Positions 17,736-26,027 of a stretch of DNA of 34,052 nucleotides are shown here, piece after piece. The notes below the pieces were generated by a model, which worked only from the letters and a program-made list of their open reading frames with translations, made no database searches and had not been told where the DNA came from. The DNA comes from Bacillus sp. ISL-7 (GTDB taxonomy: Bacteria > Bacillota > Bacilli > Bacillales_B > DSM-18226), in NCBI RefSeq assembly GCF_018613065.1, contig NZ_JAGGQW010000030.1, forward strand, positions 1 to 34,052, read 5' to 3'. Within the stretch, counting starts at the first letter, position 1, and each line of letters begins with the position of its first letter. Both the position numbers and the translations under genes were made by a program.

Positions 17736-17814
17736 AGTCAGCTCAATTATACATAATTAATTTAACACAGGAGATATTATTGCTAGCGAAGAAATAGTTG
17801 GAGGAAACAAATTC

Positions 17815-18822
17815 ATGGAAACAAAACATCATATTGATTTAACATCTGCAGAAATGGCAAATCTTTGGATGGCGTACCAAAATGATACGATGGTCATTTG
17901 TGTTCTTAAATATGCCCTAGCTACCGTTCAAGATACAGAAATTCGTGCTGTTTTAGAATTTGCGTTACAGTTATCTCAATCACATGTTCAACAATTAACT
18001 GCAATGTTTAACGAAGAACAACTTCCGATTCCGGATGGATTTAACGAAAATGAGGATCTTAATTTACAAGCCCCTCCTTTATTTACGGATACGTACTATC
18101 TGACATACATTCACAACATGGGCAAAATTGGAATTGAATCATATGGGATGGCTCTAGCTAATTCTTCTCGATTAGACCAAAGTCAATATTTCACCAATTG
18201 TCTATCTGAATACACGCAACTATTTAACAAAGCATTACAAGTATTATTATCAAAGGGAAACCATACGAGATCTCCGCATATTCCAAAACCAAAACAGGTT
18301 CAATACGTTCAAAAACAAAGTTATTTAACAGGTTGGTTTGGCAGGCGTAGACCTCTTAATGCAATTGAAATAGGGAATATCTATTTTAGTATGATACGAA
18401 ATATGTTAGGAGAAGCACTGGTCACGGGATTTAGTCAAGTGGCGAAGTCTCAAGAGGTTCGTAATTTTATGGTAAGAGGGAGAGACATTTCAGCTAAACA
18501 TATTGAAATATTCAGCTCTGTATTAAGTGAGGATCACCTGTCTCCAGCTAGTAAATGGGATGCTGAGGCAACAGATTCAACGGTTGCCCCATTTTCCGAT
18601 AAACTGATGATGTTCCATGTAACAGCGTTAATTTCGATAGGAATCAGCCATTATGGGGCTAGTCTTGGGACAAGTCCAAGACGCGATTTAGGAGCACTTT
18701 ATTCTCGATTAATGGCGGAAATTGTACAATATGCAGAAGATGGTGCCAATATAATGATTGATAATGGCTGGCTAGAGCAACCTCCACAAGCCCCAGATCG
18801 GGATCAGTTAGCTAATAAGTAG
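17815..18822 (+). CDS. DUF3231 family protein
   Basis: 335 residues, soluble and helical, made of two similar halves (about 5-160 and 178-325). Each half is a ferritin-like/CotF-like helical bundle as in the DUF3231 family, which is common in Bacillus and often linked to spores. Recurrent helices include LWMAYQNDTMVICVLKYAL in the first half and the FSMIRNMLGEALVTGF segment in the second. The ATG follows TTGGAGGAAA. The gene is divergent from glutamate synthase with a 278-base gap. It is the only long plus-strand gene in the window. No enzymatic role can be assigned, and I see no clear sporulation sigma-factor promoter. Confidence 0.8.
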   Translation: METKHHIDLTSAEMANLWMAYQNDTMVICVLKYALATVQDTEIRAVLEFALQLSQSHVQQLTAMFNEEQLPIPDGFNENEDLNLQAPPLFTDTYYLTYIHNMGKIGIESYGMALANSSRLDQSQYFTNCLSEYTQLFNKALQVLLSKGNHTRSPHIPKPKQVQYVQKQSYLTGWFGRRRPLNAIEIGNIYFSMIRNMLGEALVTGFSQVAKSQEVRNFMVRGRDISAKHIEIFSSVLSEDHLSPASKWDAEATDSTVAPFSDKLMMFHVTALISIGISHYGASLGTSPRRDLGALYSRLMAEIVQYAEDGANIMIDNGWLEQPPQAPDRDQLANK

Positions 18823-18941
18823 TGAATGCAATGTCTAGGGAAGGACGAATTGAGAAAATCCTTTGAAGTATTGCATTACCTAGTAAAGAAAAGATCAGCA
18901 TAAAATGTTTTCGTTAATGCATATTCACTTATTTAGTTGGA

Positions 18942-19721
18942 TTAAGATTTAACTTTCTCTTTTGCCAATACAAATGAATTGCTTAATGTCCCAATCTCTT
19001 TAATTTTACATTCAATTGTATCTCCAGCACCGACAAACTCTGCTCCAACCGGACTACCAGTCAGGATGACATCCCCCGGCTGAAGTGTCATCACTTTTGT
19101 CAGATAGGATACCATTCTTCGGATCGGAATAATCATTAGCTCGGTTGCACTATTTTGCTTCTCCACACCATTCAGTCTTGCTTCCACCTTAACAGCAAAT
19201 GGATCTATTTCTGTCTCAATAACGGGCCCTAGTGGTGTGAAGGTATCAAAGGACTTACCAATGGTCCAATGCCCGTCCTGATGAAAAAACTGAGGAGCTG
19301 TTACATCGTTTCCAACCGTGTATCCGAACACGTAATCCAACACTTCTGATTCAGGAACATTTTTAGCTTCCTTACCAATGACAATAGCTAACTCTGATTC
19401 GAACTTCACCTTTTCGATCCCTTCCGGAATGATGATATCTTCCTCAGGCCCAATAACGGAGGATATTGGTTTAAAGAAGAATACAGGAATTTCTAGAAGC
19501 TCTGAAGGTCGGTCTTCAAGTTTAGAAACATAGTTTGCTCCAATTCCAATAATTTGGTTTGGCTTTATAGGAGCCTGAAGTGTTACATCATTTATAGAAA
19601 ATATTTGTCCTGTATACTCCCAATTATCTTCAAAAATATCTCCATTAATTTCTTGTATCGTGTTTTCAGACATCACACCTGTGTAAACGGACGAACCTTT
19701 AGTAAATCTAGTAAATTTCAT
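18942..19721 (-). CDS. Fumarylacetoacetate hydrolase (FAH) family protein
   Basis: About 259 residues. The FAH-fold core is recognisable. KPISSVIGPEEDI precedes VKFESELAIVIGK, whose E-x-E is the metal-binding pair, and GYTVGNDVTAPQ supplies the metal-binding Asp. LQPGDVILTGSPVGAEFVGAGD is the usual C-terminal motif. Family members cleave or decarboxylate 2,4-diketo or hydroxymuconate-type acids (fumarylpyruvate hydrolase, HpaG-type, oxaloacetate decarboxylase). The ATG at 19721 follows GAGAGGGAG; an in-frame TTG at 19739 is too close to that site. It is separated from the upstream operon by a terminator (19865-19912), so it is transcribed on its own. Its location beside a catabolic locus with a tautomerase-like protein suggests a shared pathway (inference). 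Confidence 0.88.
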   Translation of the reverse strand: MKFTRFTKGSSVYTGVMSENTIQEINGDIFEDNWEYTGQIFSINDVTLQAPIKPNQIIGIGANYVSKLEDRPSELLEIPVFFFKPISSVIGPEEDIIIPEGIEKVKFESELAIVIGKEAKNVPESEVLDYVFGYTVGNDVTAPQFFHQDGHWTIGKSFDTFTPLGPVIETEIDPFAVKVEARLNGVEKQNSATELMIIPIRRMVSYLTKVMTLQPGDVILTGSPVGAEFVGAGDTIECKIKEIGTLSNSFVLAKEKVKS

Positions 19722-19864
19722 TGCGATACTCCCTCTCAAACAGTGTATTCTAATTCAACCTTCTTTCGAGCCACTTAAGGTAGCTCCACCGGTTCTGTCA
19801 AGGAACCAGGTGTTAATGTTTTAAAAAAATAGCATGATTAACCCATTGATTTCAATAATTTGAT

Positions 19865-19912
19865 AAAAATGGCGTGCCCAAACTGATATTAGTTGAGGAA
19901 CGCCATTTTTTT
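19865..19912. terminator. Terminator of the GntR-controlled catabolic operon
   Basis: AAAAATGGCGT (19865-19875) pairs perfectly with ACGCCATTTTT (19900-19910). Both strands continue into T-runs (TTTTTTT on plus, TTTTTATC on minus). It lies 40 bases after the DUF1904 gene stop and separates the operon from the FAH gene. Confidence 0.85.
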
Positions 19913-19949
19913 ACAAAAGGTTATTTCTAACAAGTAAAAATCTTTTATG

Positions 19950-20285
19950 TCACGATGAGGCAAAACTTTTTCCGTTCAGATAATAAGCGGACTCCTGAAA
20001 TGTGCTGAAAGCGACTTCTACTTCTGGAAATTCGAGTGCTTGAATATGTTTGGTTACAATTTTGGCAAATTGGTCTTGAATTTCCTGTCCGCGATCAAAC
20101 CATTTAACTTCAATTAATGGATGGCAAGGAACTTCATTGCCATCATATACATAGGTAGAATGGACAATTTCTAAGGTGAAATTGTCCGTTCCACATGCAC
20201 ATAAATCTGCCAAATCATGTACTAACGAAGTACTAATCGTTTTAACCTGATCCACTGAAACTCCTCTAATAATTAAATGTGGCAT
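19950..20285 (-). CDS. DUF1904 protein, tautomerase-like
   Basis: 111 residues from the ATG at 20285, which follows AAAGGAGGG; a start 19 codons earlier is not supported. The mature protein would begin with Pro1 (MPHLIIRG), the catalytic residue position of the tautomerase/MIF superfamily, and the length (about 110) suits the double beta-alpha-beta fold of DUF1904. A cysteine pair (LCACGTD) lies at about 30-33. It is the last gene of the ABC transporter/dehydrogenase operon, 69 bases after the FAD oxidoreductase, and before the terminator. A role in tautomerising or isomerising the keto/imino product of the dehydrogenase is plausible but inferred. Confidence 0.72.
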   Translation of the reverse strand: MPHLIIRGVSVDQVKTISTSLVHDLADLCACGTDNFTLEIVHSTYVYDGNEVPCHPLIEVKWFDRGQEIQDQFAKIVTKHIQALEFPEVEVAFSTFQESAYYLNGKSFASS

Positions 20286-20354
20286 ACAAATCCCTCCTTT
20301 AACCGTATGATAAATTTTAAATAGATAAAAAACAAAGTTCATAATGACACTAAT

Positions 20355-21440
20355 TTATCTAAGGGCCAAATCAAACCTGCTGATGGAATAGCAATCAATT
20401 GGTATAGATGTTTCCCCATCCAGAATTAATTCAGTCATAAGTGTTCCTATTAGCGGCGATAGGGTTACGCCGCTATGCGTAGCTGCCAAATAAAGGTTTG
20501 CTATACCTGGGATATTCCCCAGTATTGGAAAACCATCTTCCGGCATGGCTCGAATTCCTGAAAAAGCGCGAACAACCTTTGCTTTTCTTAATTGCGGAAC
20601 ATAGTGAACAGCCATATTAGCCGTTTCTTGAATGACATCCAATGTGGTTGCTCTGTTAAAACCTTCTTCTTCCATTGAATATCCGATTAATACCTCGCCA
20701 TTATAGGCCTGTCTCAACCCGCTGATGGTATAATGTAAAAATGGTTTTAGGGGTTCGGTAACAAGAATCTGCCCTCTTAACTGGTTGACCGGAATGCTGA
20801 TGTCAATTAATTTTCCTAATTCTCTTGACCAGGTACCGCCAGCAAGAACAAGATTCTTACAAGCGTACGTTCCCTTTTGTGAGACAACAATGAATTTTCC
20901 AGTAAGCTTTTGAATCTCCGTTACTTTATTATAAGTAGAGTATTGAACCCCATTTTTCTTGGCCGTCCTCATATACATATCGACTAACCGAAAAGGATTG
21001 ACGTTGCCATCAATGGAACTATACGTAGCGCCTGCAACCTCTGGATTGAGCGATGGTTCTTTTTCTAAGGCCTCTTCACGGGATAGAACCTTAATTTTGA
21101 TGCCAATTTTTTTGTAGACCTCCGCAAGCTGTAACGCTTTTTCGCGATCCGTTTCATTAAAAAATGGAGAAAGTCCGCCAGTCCGTTTATATTCTACATC
21201 GCCAATTTTTTTTGATAAATATGGATAAAGTTCGGCACTGTACATATTAAACTCGGCATACCAAGACGGTGTTTTATTATGAACCCATACCCACGCTTGT
21301 GTGGAACCTGAAGTTCCCGACAGTGGGAATTTTTGATCCAGTACCAGAATTCCATCCTTTTTTCGTTCCGAAAGGTGATAAGCGATGCTGCTTCCGACGA
21401 CCCCTCCCCCGATAATGATCGTTTCATAACTTGTTTCCAT
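20355..21440 (-). CDS. FAD-dependent amine/imino-acid oxidoreductase (DAO family), OoxB/HcnC/LhpB-like
   Basis: 361 residues. IIIGGGVVGSSIAYHL (8-23) is the FAD-binding Rossmann motif, and the C-terminal RAMPEDGFPILGN with ATHSGVTLSPLIG is typical of the glycine oxidase/D-amino acid dehydrogenase (DAO) family. Relatives act as catalytic subunits of opine oxidase (OoxB), hydrogen cyanide synthase (HcnC) and D-hydroxyproline dehydrogenase (LhpB), oxidising a C-N bond to an imine. The ATG directly abuts the stop of the upstream [2Fe-2S] gene (TAAATG), and AGGTGAG lies across that junction, so coupling is likely. With the three preceding genes it forms a probable four-subunit complex. The exact substrate cannot be read. 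Confidence 0.85.
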   Translation of the reverse strand: METSYETIIIGGGVVGSSIAYHLSERKKDGILVLDQKFPLSGTSGSTQAWVWVHNKTPSWYAEFNMYSAELYPYLSKKIGDVEYKRTGGLSPFFNETDREKALQLAEVYKKIGIKIKVLSREEALEKEPSLNPEVAGATYSSIDGNVNPFRLVDMYMRTAKKNGVQYSTYNKVTEIQKLTGKFIVVSQKGTYACKNLVLAGGTWSRELGKLIDISIPVNQLRGQILVTEPLKPFLHYTISGLRQAYNGEVLIGYSMEEEGFNRATTLDVIQETANMAVHYVPQLRKAKVVRAFSGIRAMPEDGFPILGNIPGIANLYLAATHSGVTLSPLIGTLMTELILDGETSIPIDCYSISRFDLALR

Positions 21441-21770
21441 TTATCTCACCTTCCCATCCTCTAGCTCCACCTCATCTAAAACAGATTTCACCGAGGTAAA
21501 TGAGGTACTATTCGTTGCTAGTGTTTCGAGCTTAATTGGACTTATCGGCATCCTCATACGCGGTAAAGGAATCTCTTGAAAAGGTATTTCTGTTTTCTCA
21601 TGAATTATAGTGGCCACCAGACTACTGCATATTTTTGACTGGCATGGTCCCATGCCGCAGCGTGTCATTCTTTTAATATCATCAAATCTCTTGGCGCCAT
21701 TCGAAATGACTTCCTCGATTTCTTCGTAACTGATTTCTTCACATCGACAAATAATCGTGGTTTTATCCAA
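21441..21770 (-). CDS. BFD-like [2Fe-2S]-binding subunit of the dehydrogenase
   Basis: About 109 residues from the TTG at 21770, which has GAAGGTG 6 bases upstream; a GTG at 21779 is an alternative giving 112 residues. The Cys ligands are in ICRCEEIS (C-x-C) and CGMGPCQSKIC (C-x4-C), the pattern of the bacterioferritin-associated-ferredoxin (BFD)-like domain. In many opine-oxidase A-type proteins this domain is the C-terminus of the larger FAD protein; here it is a separate small gene, 34 bases after it. It would relay electrons from the FAD subunits to the respiratory chain. A longer reading of this frame into the upstream gene is not credible. Confidence 0.8.
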   Translation of the reverse strand: MDKTTIICRCEEISYEEIEEVISNGAKRFDDIKRMTRCGMGPCQSKICSSLVATIIHEKTEIPFQEIPLPRMRMPISPIKLETLATNSTSFTSVKSVLDEVELEDGKVR

Positions 21771-21804
21771 TTTATTCACCTTCTCGTCTCTTAATCTTTT
21801 CGAA

Positions 21805-22902
21805 CTAAGAGATAAATTGGTCCTTAAGGACGGGATGTTCAAAGTTTTCAACATGCTGATTTCTTGCTTTCCATGCATCTGGATAAAGCTTCGTCTCAAG
21901 AATTTCGAGTTCTCTCCATAGAGACATGGTCTCGATATTGGCCTTTTGCTTACTGATAGCTCCCAGGGATTCAGAAACATTAACCCCGGCTATAATACCT
22001 GTTGTTAGTAAAACTCCCTGAGAACTGACCCCGGCAGCGTTCCCCGCTAAAAAAACATCTTCCCGGTCTGTTTGTAAAGATTTGTTGTATTGCGGGATCC
22101 AGCCTCCTAATTCTTTTTGATAACTGAATGAACAGCCAAGCTGGTAAAAAACATCTAGAATCGGCGACCGGCCGCCATCTATACATACGACATCCACACT
22201 TACGGTAAGGATCTGTTCTCCGTTCTCGATATCAATTTCCTCCACCTTACCAATTCCCCTGGCTTCCTTGATGAAGGAATTAACATAAACTGGAATACCT
22301 CTTTTTCGAACCTCTTCCACTTTTTCTTCATCCTGTGCCGTAACAGTTGGATTTTTTTCGACAATCCCCTTAATCTGTACACCGATCTCAGTAAGCTGGA
22401 GGGCAACATCCATCGCAAAGTCACTGGATCCTACGATAACGGCATGTTTACCAGGCATGACAAAATCCCGATTCATTAAGGTTTGGACTGCACCTATGGT
22501 CATGACTCCCGGTAGCGTCCATTTCGGAAAGGCAAGGGCCTTTTCAGCCGCACCCGTAGCCACGATTATTTTTTTCGCTTTAAGAGGAAATACATTGACC
22601 TCATCCGAAAGACCAACACTTCCATCCTTGTAAAAGCCAATCACACGATGACCTAGCAAACAACGAATGTAGGAATCTTCTACTTGTTTCGTTAAAAGTC
22701 CAGCCAGCTCAAACCCGCGCATAGGCTGATAGGACGAAGGCAGCGAATTAAGGACTTGGGTCTGTTGAATCAATTGTCCGCCCATAGAAAAAGATTCTTC
22801 TACTATGGTTACATCTAAACCTCTTGATGCTGTTTCCAATGCAGCAGTTAGACCTGAGGGACCAGCACCAATGATAAGAACATCAGTCTCCACGGCATTC
22901 AC
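21805..22902 (-). CDS. NAD(P)/FAD-dependent oxidoreductase, opine-oxidase-A-like, lacking BFD domain
   Basis: 365 residues. VLIIGAGPSGLTAAL (8-22) binds FAD, VEESFSMGGQL follows, and HAVIVGSSDFAMDVALQL near 153-170 is the second nucleotide-binding fold. DVFLAGNAAGVSSQG near the C-terminus is the FAD-contact motif. It resembles OoxA/HcnB/LhpF-type subunits, which are usually near 460 residues because they end in a BFD [2Fe-2S] domain. This one stops after the FAD/NAD folds, and the next gene supplies that domain. The gene overlaps the upstream ferredoxin-like gene by 20 bases. It probably acts as the electron-transfer partner of the DAO-family subunit. Confidence 0.85.
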   Translation of the reverse strand: MNAVETDVLIIGAGPSGLTAALETASRGLDVTIVEESFSMGGQLIQQTQVLNSLPSSYQPMRGFELAGLLTKQVEDSYIRCLLGHRVIGFYKDGSVGLSDEVNVFPLKAKKIIVATGAAEKALAFPKWTLPGVMTIGAVQTLMNRDFVMPGKHAVIVGSSDFAMDVALQLTEIGVQIKGIVEKNPTVTAQDEEKVEEVRKRGIPVYVNSFIKEARGIGKVEEIDIENGEQILTVSVDVVCIDGGRSPILDVFYQLGCSFSYQKELGGWIPQYNKSLQTDREDVFLAGNAAGVSSQGVLLTTGIIAGVNVSESLGAISKQKANIETMSLWRELEILETKLYPDAWKARNQHVENFEHPVLKDQFIS

Positions 22903-23206
22903 TCCTTACTTCTGGATCTCCATCATTCGGATAAATCTTCATGCCTTCTTCTACCTTCGTCATGCATGTACGTACATGATCCTCCCCATTTACCGTCATA
23001 TAGCAGCTGCAGCATCTGCCCCGCGAGCAAAACATACCTCTTGGCTGAATCAAATTCCTGCTCTGCCCTAATTTTTTTATATCATTGGCCAACAAGGCTG
23101 CAGCCAAGGATTGGTGTTCATAGGCCGCAAGCGGTTTATCGTTAAAAAAGATTGTTACTTGTTTTTGAAGCTGTTCCCCTAATACGGGATGATGTTTGAT
23201 GTGCAT
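22883..23206 (-). CDS. (2Fe-2S)-binding protein, small dehydrogenase subunit (OoxC/HcnA/LhpE-like)
   Basis: 107 residues. GMFCSRGRCCSC and the later RTC form a plant-type [2Fe-2S] cysteine set (C-x4-C-x2-C, with the fourth Cys about 14 residues on), flanked by QVTIFFNDKPLAAYEHQSLAAALLAND, a ferredoxin-fold start like that of sarcosine-oxidase-alpha and HcnA N-termini. The ATG follows AAGAAGGTG. It lies between the ABC permeases and the larger FAD subunit, with 12 bases to the permease stop and a 20-base overlap downstream. It is probably the gamma subunit of the amine/imino-acid dehydrogenase. Confidence 0.85.
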   Translation of the reverse strand: MHIKHHPVLGEQLQKQVTIFFNDKPLAAYEHQSLAAALLANDIKKLGQSRNLIQPRGMFCSRGRCCSCYMTVNGEDHVRTCMTKVEEGMKIYPNDGDPEVRSECRGD

Positions 23207-23218
23207 AAAAACACCTTC

Positions 23219-24022
23219 TTATGAATTTTTCGACTCAAATACTTTTCCTACGCCTAATACTCTTTCGATGACGATCATTAATACGACTGTTAAAAGAATC
23301 ATGATACTAGAAACAGAGGTGATGATTGGATCATACTGGTATTGCATATAGGTATAAATCCGCACTGGCAGCGTCACCACATCGGTACTGACAATAAATA
23401 GAGCAACGGTTAAGTCGTCGAAAGAGGTAATGAAGGCAAAAATTGCTCCTGCAATGACACCCGATTTAATAATCGGAAGAGTAATTTGAAAAAATACCCT
23501 GAGGCTTCCCGCCCCTAAATTCATAGCCGCTTGCTCGATTGTGCTGTCGAACCCTACTAAACTAGCAACAACCAGCCGCATGACAAACGGAATAGTTAAG
23601 ATAATATGACCAATAATTAAAGCAGCCGGGCTCGCAGCCAAACCAATCCAAGAAAAAAACTGTAAAAGTGCTACCCCAAATACAACGGAAGGGATCAAAA
23701 GAGGTGAACCTACTAATTGCATGATGGCTGTTTTCCCTCTAAATTGATATCTGACAACTGCTATAGAAGCCATCGTTCCAATAATCGTTGAAAGGATGGC
23801 CGTACCAAAGGCAACGCTGATACTGAGCATGAAGGACTGCATAAATTCAGGATGATTGATTAATTCGACATACCACCTGAATGTGATTCCTTTGGGAGGA
23901 AACACGATAAACTCGGTAGTTGTCAAGGAAGACAATAAAACAACGACAATCGGGGCAGCCAAAAAGATGTAGACGAGCAGACAAAAGAAATTTAAACCAA
24001 ATTTTGGTAATTCCTTCCTCAT
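23219..24022 (-). CDS. ABC transporter permease, PotC-like
   Basis: 267 residues with six hydrophobic segments. The EAA loop that contacts the ATPase is recognisable as AAMNLGAGSLRVFFQITLPI. The protein resembles PotC-type inner-membrane subunits of spermidine/putrescine and related (opine, 2-aminoethylphosphonate, iron) importers. Its ATG overlaps the stop of the other permease by four bases (ATGA), with GGGGTGG upstream. It is part of the four-gene importer at 23219-27116. Confidence 0.88.
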   Translation of the reverse strand: MRKELPKFGLNFFCLLVYIFLAAPIVVVLLSSLTTTEFIVFPPKGITFRWYVELINHPEFMQSFMLSISVAFGTAILSTIIGTMASIAVVRYQFRGKTAIMQLVGSPLLIPSVVFGVALLQFFSWIGLAASPAALIIGHIILTIPFVMRLVVASLVGFDSTIEQAAMNLGAGSLRVFFQITLPIIKSGVIAGAIFAFITSFDDLTVALFIVSTDVVTLPVRIYTYMQYQYDPIITSVSSIMILLTVVLMIVIERVLGVGKVFESKNS

Positions 24023-24939
24023 TGAATGGCCACCCCTTTTTTGGAGCTAGTAAGCAATTTGCTATAAATAATAATAGTAATAGTGGCAATAAAGATTAAT
24101 AGGAACCCAATGGCCGACCCATAAGGCCAATTCAGCATCACCGCAACCTGTTCATATGTAAGGTACGACATCACTTTTACCTGAGGTCCCCCTAAAATCG
24201 CAGGAGTGACAAAGGAACTTACTCCTAAACTGAACACCATAACGGAACCAGCAAATATTCCAGGCAGCGTTAAGGGCAAAATGATTGAAAAGAAGGTTCG
24301 AATCGAGCTGGCACCTAGATTTTGTGAAGCTCGAATCACAGAAGGGTCAATTCTTTCAAGCGAACCCATAATACTTAACACCATATAAGGGAATAACACG
24401 TGCACCATTCCAATGACCACGCTAAACTCCGTATAGAGCAAGGTTAATGGTTTATCAATCAACCCAAGATTCATTAACGTATGATTGACGACTCCATTAT
24501 TCGATAACAAAATAACCCAGCCATAACAACGGATTACCATGCTGATTAACAGGGGTGACAGAACTAAAAGGGTTAAATAATTCTTAATCCTTCCCTTTGC
24601 TTTTGTAATTTGATAGGCTACTGGGAACGAAATAACAATCGCAGCCAGTGTAGTAATCAGCGCTATTTTGACCGTCCGCCATACAACCCCAAGATAGAAT
24701 TTATCTGTAATAAATTTAAGATAATTTTGTAGCGTCCAATCATGGCCAATCCCGCTTGCTGCGTCAAAAGTCTTAAAGCTTGTGATAAAAAGGAAGAACA
24801 ACGGAAGCAAAAAGAAGAAAATAAAAATACCGAGGGTCGGAAGTAATAAAAGCAAATAATCAAGCTTTTTTTTCGTTAAATTCCTTTTTTTCTCCCTGAA
24901 TAGCAGTTCCTGTTCCTGATACGCTGTTTCAGCCTGCAT
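24019..24939 (-). CDS. ABC transporter permease, PotB-like
   Basis: 306 residues with six hydrophobic segments and a basic N-terminal tail (LFREKKRNLTKKK). The EAA loop is SQNLGASSIRTFFSIILPLT. It resembles PotB-type permeases. The start follows GAGGTGA. It lies 14 bases after the ATPase gene and overlaps the second permease by four bases. It would form the membrane channel together with that permease. The substrate is inferred only from the operon (an amine-bearing compound fed to the dehydrogenase). Confidence 0.88.
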   Translation of the reverse strand: MQAETAYQEQELLFREKKRNLTKKKLDYLLLLLPTLGIFIFFFLLPLFFLFITSFKTFDAASGIGHDWTLQNYLKFITDKFYLGVVWRTVKIALITTLAAIVISFPVAYQITKAKGRIKNYLTLLVLSPLLISMVIRCYGWVILLSNNGVVNHTLMNLGLIDKPLTLLYTEFSVVIGMVHVLFPYMVLSIMGSLERIDPSVIRASQNLGASSIRTFFSIILPLTLPGIFAGSVMVFSLGVSSFVTPAILGGPQVKVMSYLTYEQVAVMLNWPYGSAIGFLLIFIATITIIIYSKLLTSSKKGVAIQ

Positions 24940-24953
24940 TGGATCAAGTCACC

Positions 24954-26015
24954 TCACTTTTTGGTAGCTAATAAATCCTCTGGATTCCATTTAATACATA
25001 CATGTTTCCCCTCTTGAACCAGATCAGGATTTAACGCAACATTGGAAATATCAGCAATGAATTGTTTCTCCTTGTTTACTAAAATGTACCGGGTTTTCGC
25101 ACCCAAAAACATTTTCCTTTCCACGCTAACCTGAAGACCCTCACTATTTTCTATCGAAATTTGTATTTTTTCAGGCCTAATATAAAAGTCAATCACAGAA
25201 TCCTTCGGCTGGTGACCCGATAGAACCTGCTCATAGCCGTCCAAAGACACTAAGCATTGACTATCACTCAGTGCCTCGAGCACCTGACCTTGAATCTGGT
25301 TTACTTCGCCAATAAACCTTGAGACGAAATCAGTCTGAGGGTGGTTGTAAATGGCTACAGGAGTATCGAGCTGTTCAATTCTGCCTTCATACATAACCGC
25401 GATCCTGTCTGAAATTGCAAGTGCCTCTTCCTGATCATGAGTGACAAAAATGGTGGTAATCCCAACCTTTTTTTGAATTTCGACGATTTCTTCACGCATT
25501 TCTTGACGGAGTTTGGCATCCAAATTGCTTAATGGTTCATCAAGAAGCAAAACTTTCGGCTTGATCACGAGTGCTCTTGCTAGTGAAACACGCTGCTGCT
25601 GACCACCGGACAGCTCCTTTGGATAGCGTTTTTCATAGCCTGCCAGCCGGACCATCTCAAGCGCTTCTGTAACACGGGTATGAATCTCGCTTTTACTAAC
25701 CTTCCGAAGCTTTAAACCATAGGCAACATTATCAAATACGGTCATGTGGGGAAAGAGAGCATAGTTTTGAAAAACCATGCCCATTTCTCTTTTATTAGGA
25801 GGAAGCAGGTGAACAGGCTTCCCGTCCACCACGATTCTTCCGCCGTCTACATCTAGAAACCCAGCAATCATATTTAAGGTAGTTGTTTTTCCGCAGCCTG
25901 ATGGCCCAAGGAAAGAAACAAGCTCTCCCTGCTTGATTTCAAGGTTCATCTTTTTTACAACTTCTGTTTTATTAAAGGTTTTCACTACGTTTTCAAGGCA
26001 TAAATAGCTCATCAT
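24954..26015 (-). CDS. ABC transporter ATP-binding protein, PotA-like
   Basis: 353 residues. Walker A GPSGCGKT is at 37-44, Q-loop Gln at 83, signature LSGGQQQR at 135-142, Walker B VLLLDEP at 155-161, and the H-loop His is in FVTHDQEEA. A C-terminal TOBE/regulatory domain (about 240-350) fits PotA/MalK-type ATPases. The frame opens with two ATGs, and the second (26012) has better spacing to AAGGGGTGA. It lies 12 bases after the solute-binding protein gene. Confidence 0.92.
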   Translation of the reverse strand: MMSYLCLENVVKTFNKTEVVKKMNLEIKQGELVSFLGPSGCGKTTTLNMIAGFLDVDGGRIVVDGKPVHLLPPNKREMGMVFQNYALFPHMTVFDNVAYGLKLRKVSKSEIHTRVTEALEMVRLAGYEKRYPKELSGGQQQRVSLARALVIKPKVLLLDEPLSNLDAKLRQEMREEIVEIQKKVGITTIFVTHDQEEALAISDRIAVMYEGRIEQLDTPVAIYNHPQTDFVSRFIGEVNQIQGQVLEALSDSQCLVSLDGYEQVLSGHQPKDSVIDFYIRPEKIQISIENSEGLQVSVERKMFLGAKTRYILVNKEKQFIADISNVALNPDLVQEGKHVCIKWNPEDLLATKK

Positions 26016-26027
26016 TTCACCCCTTCA

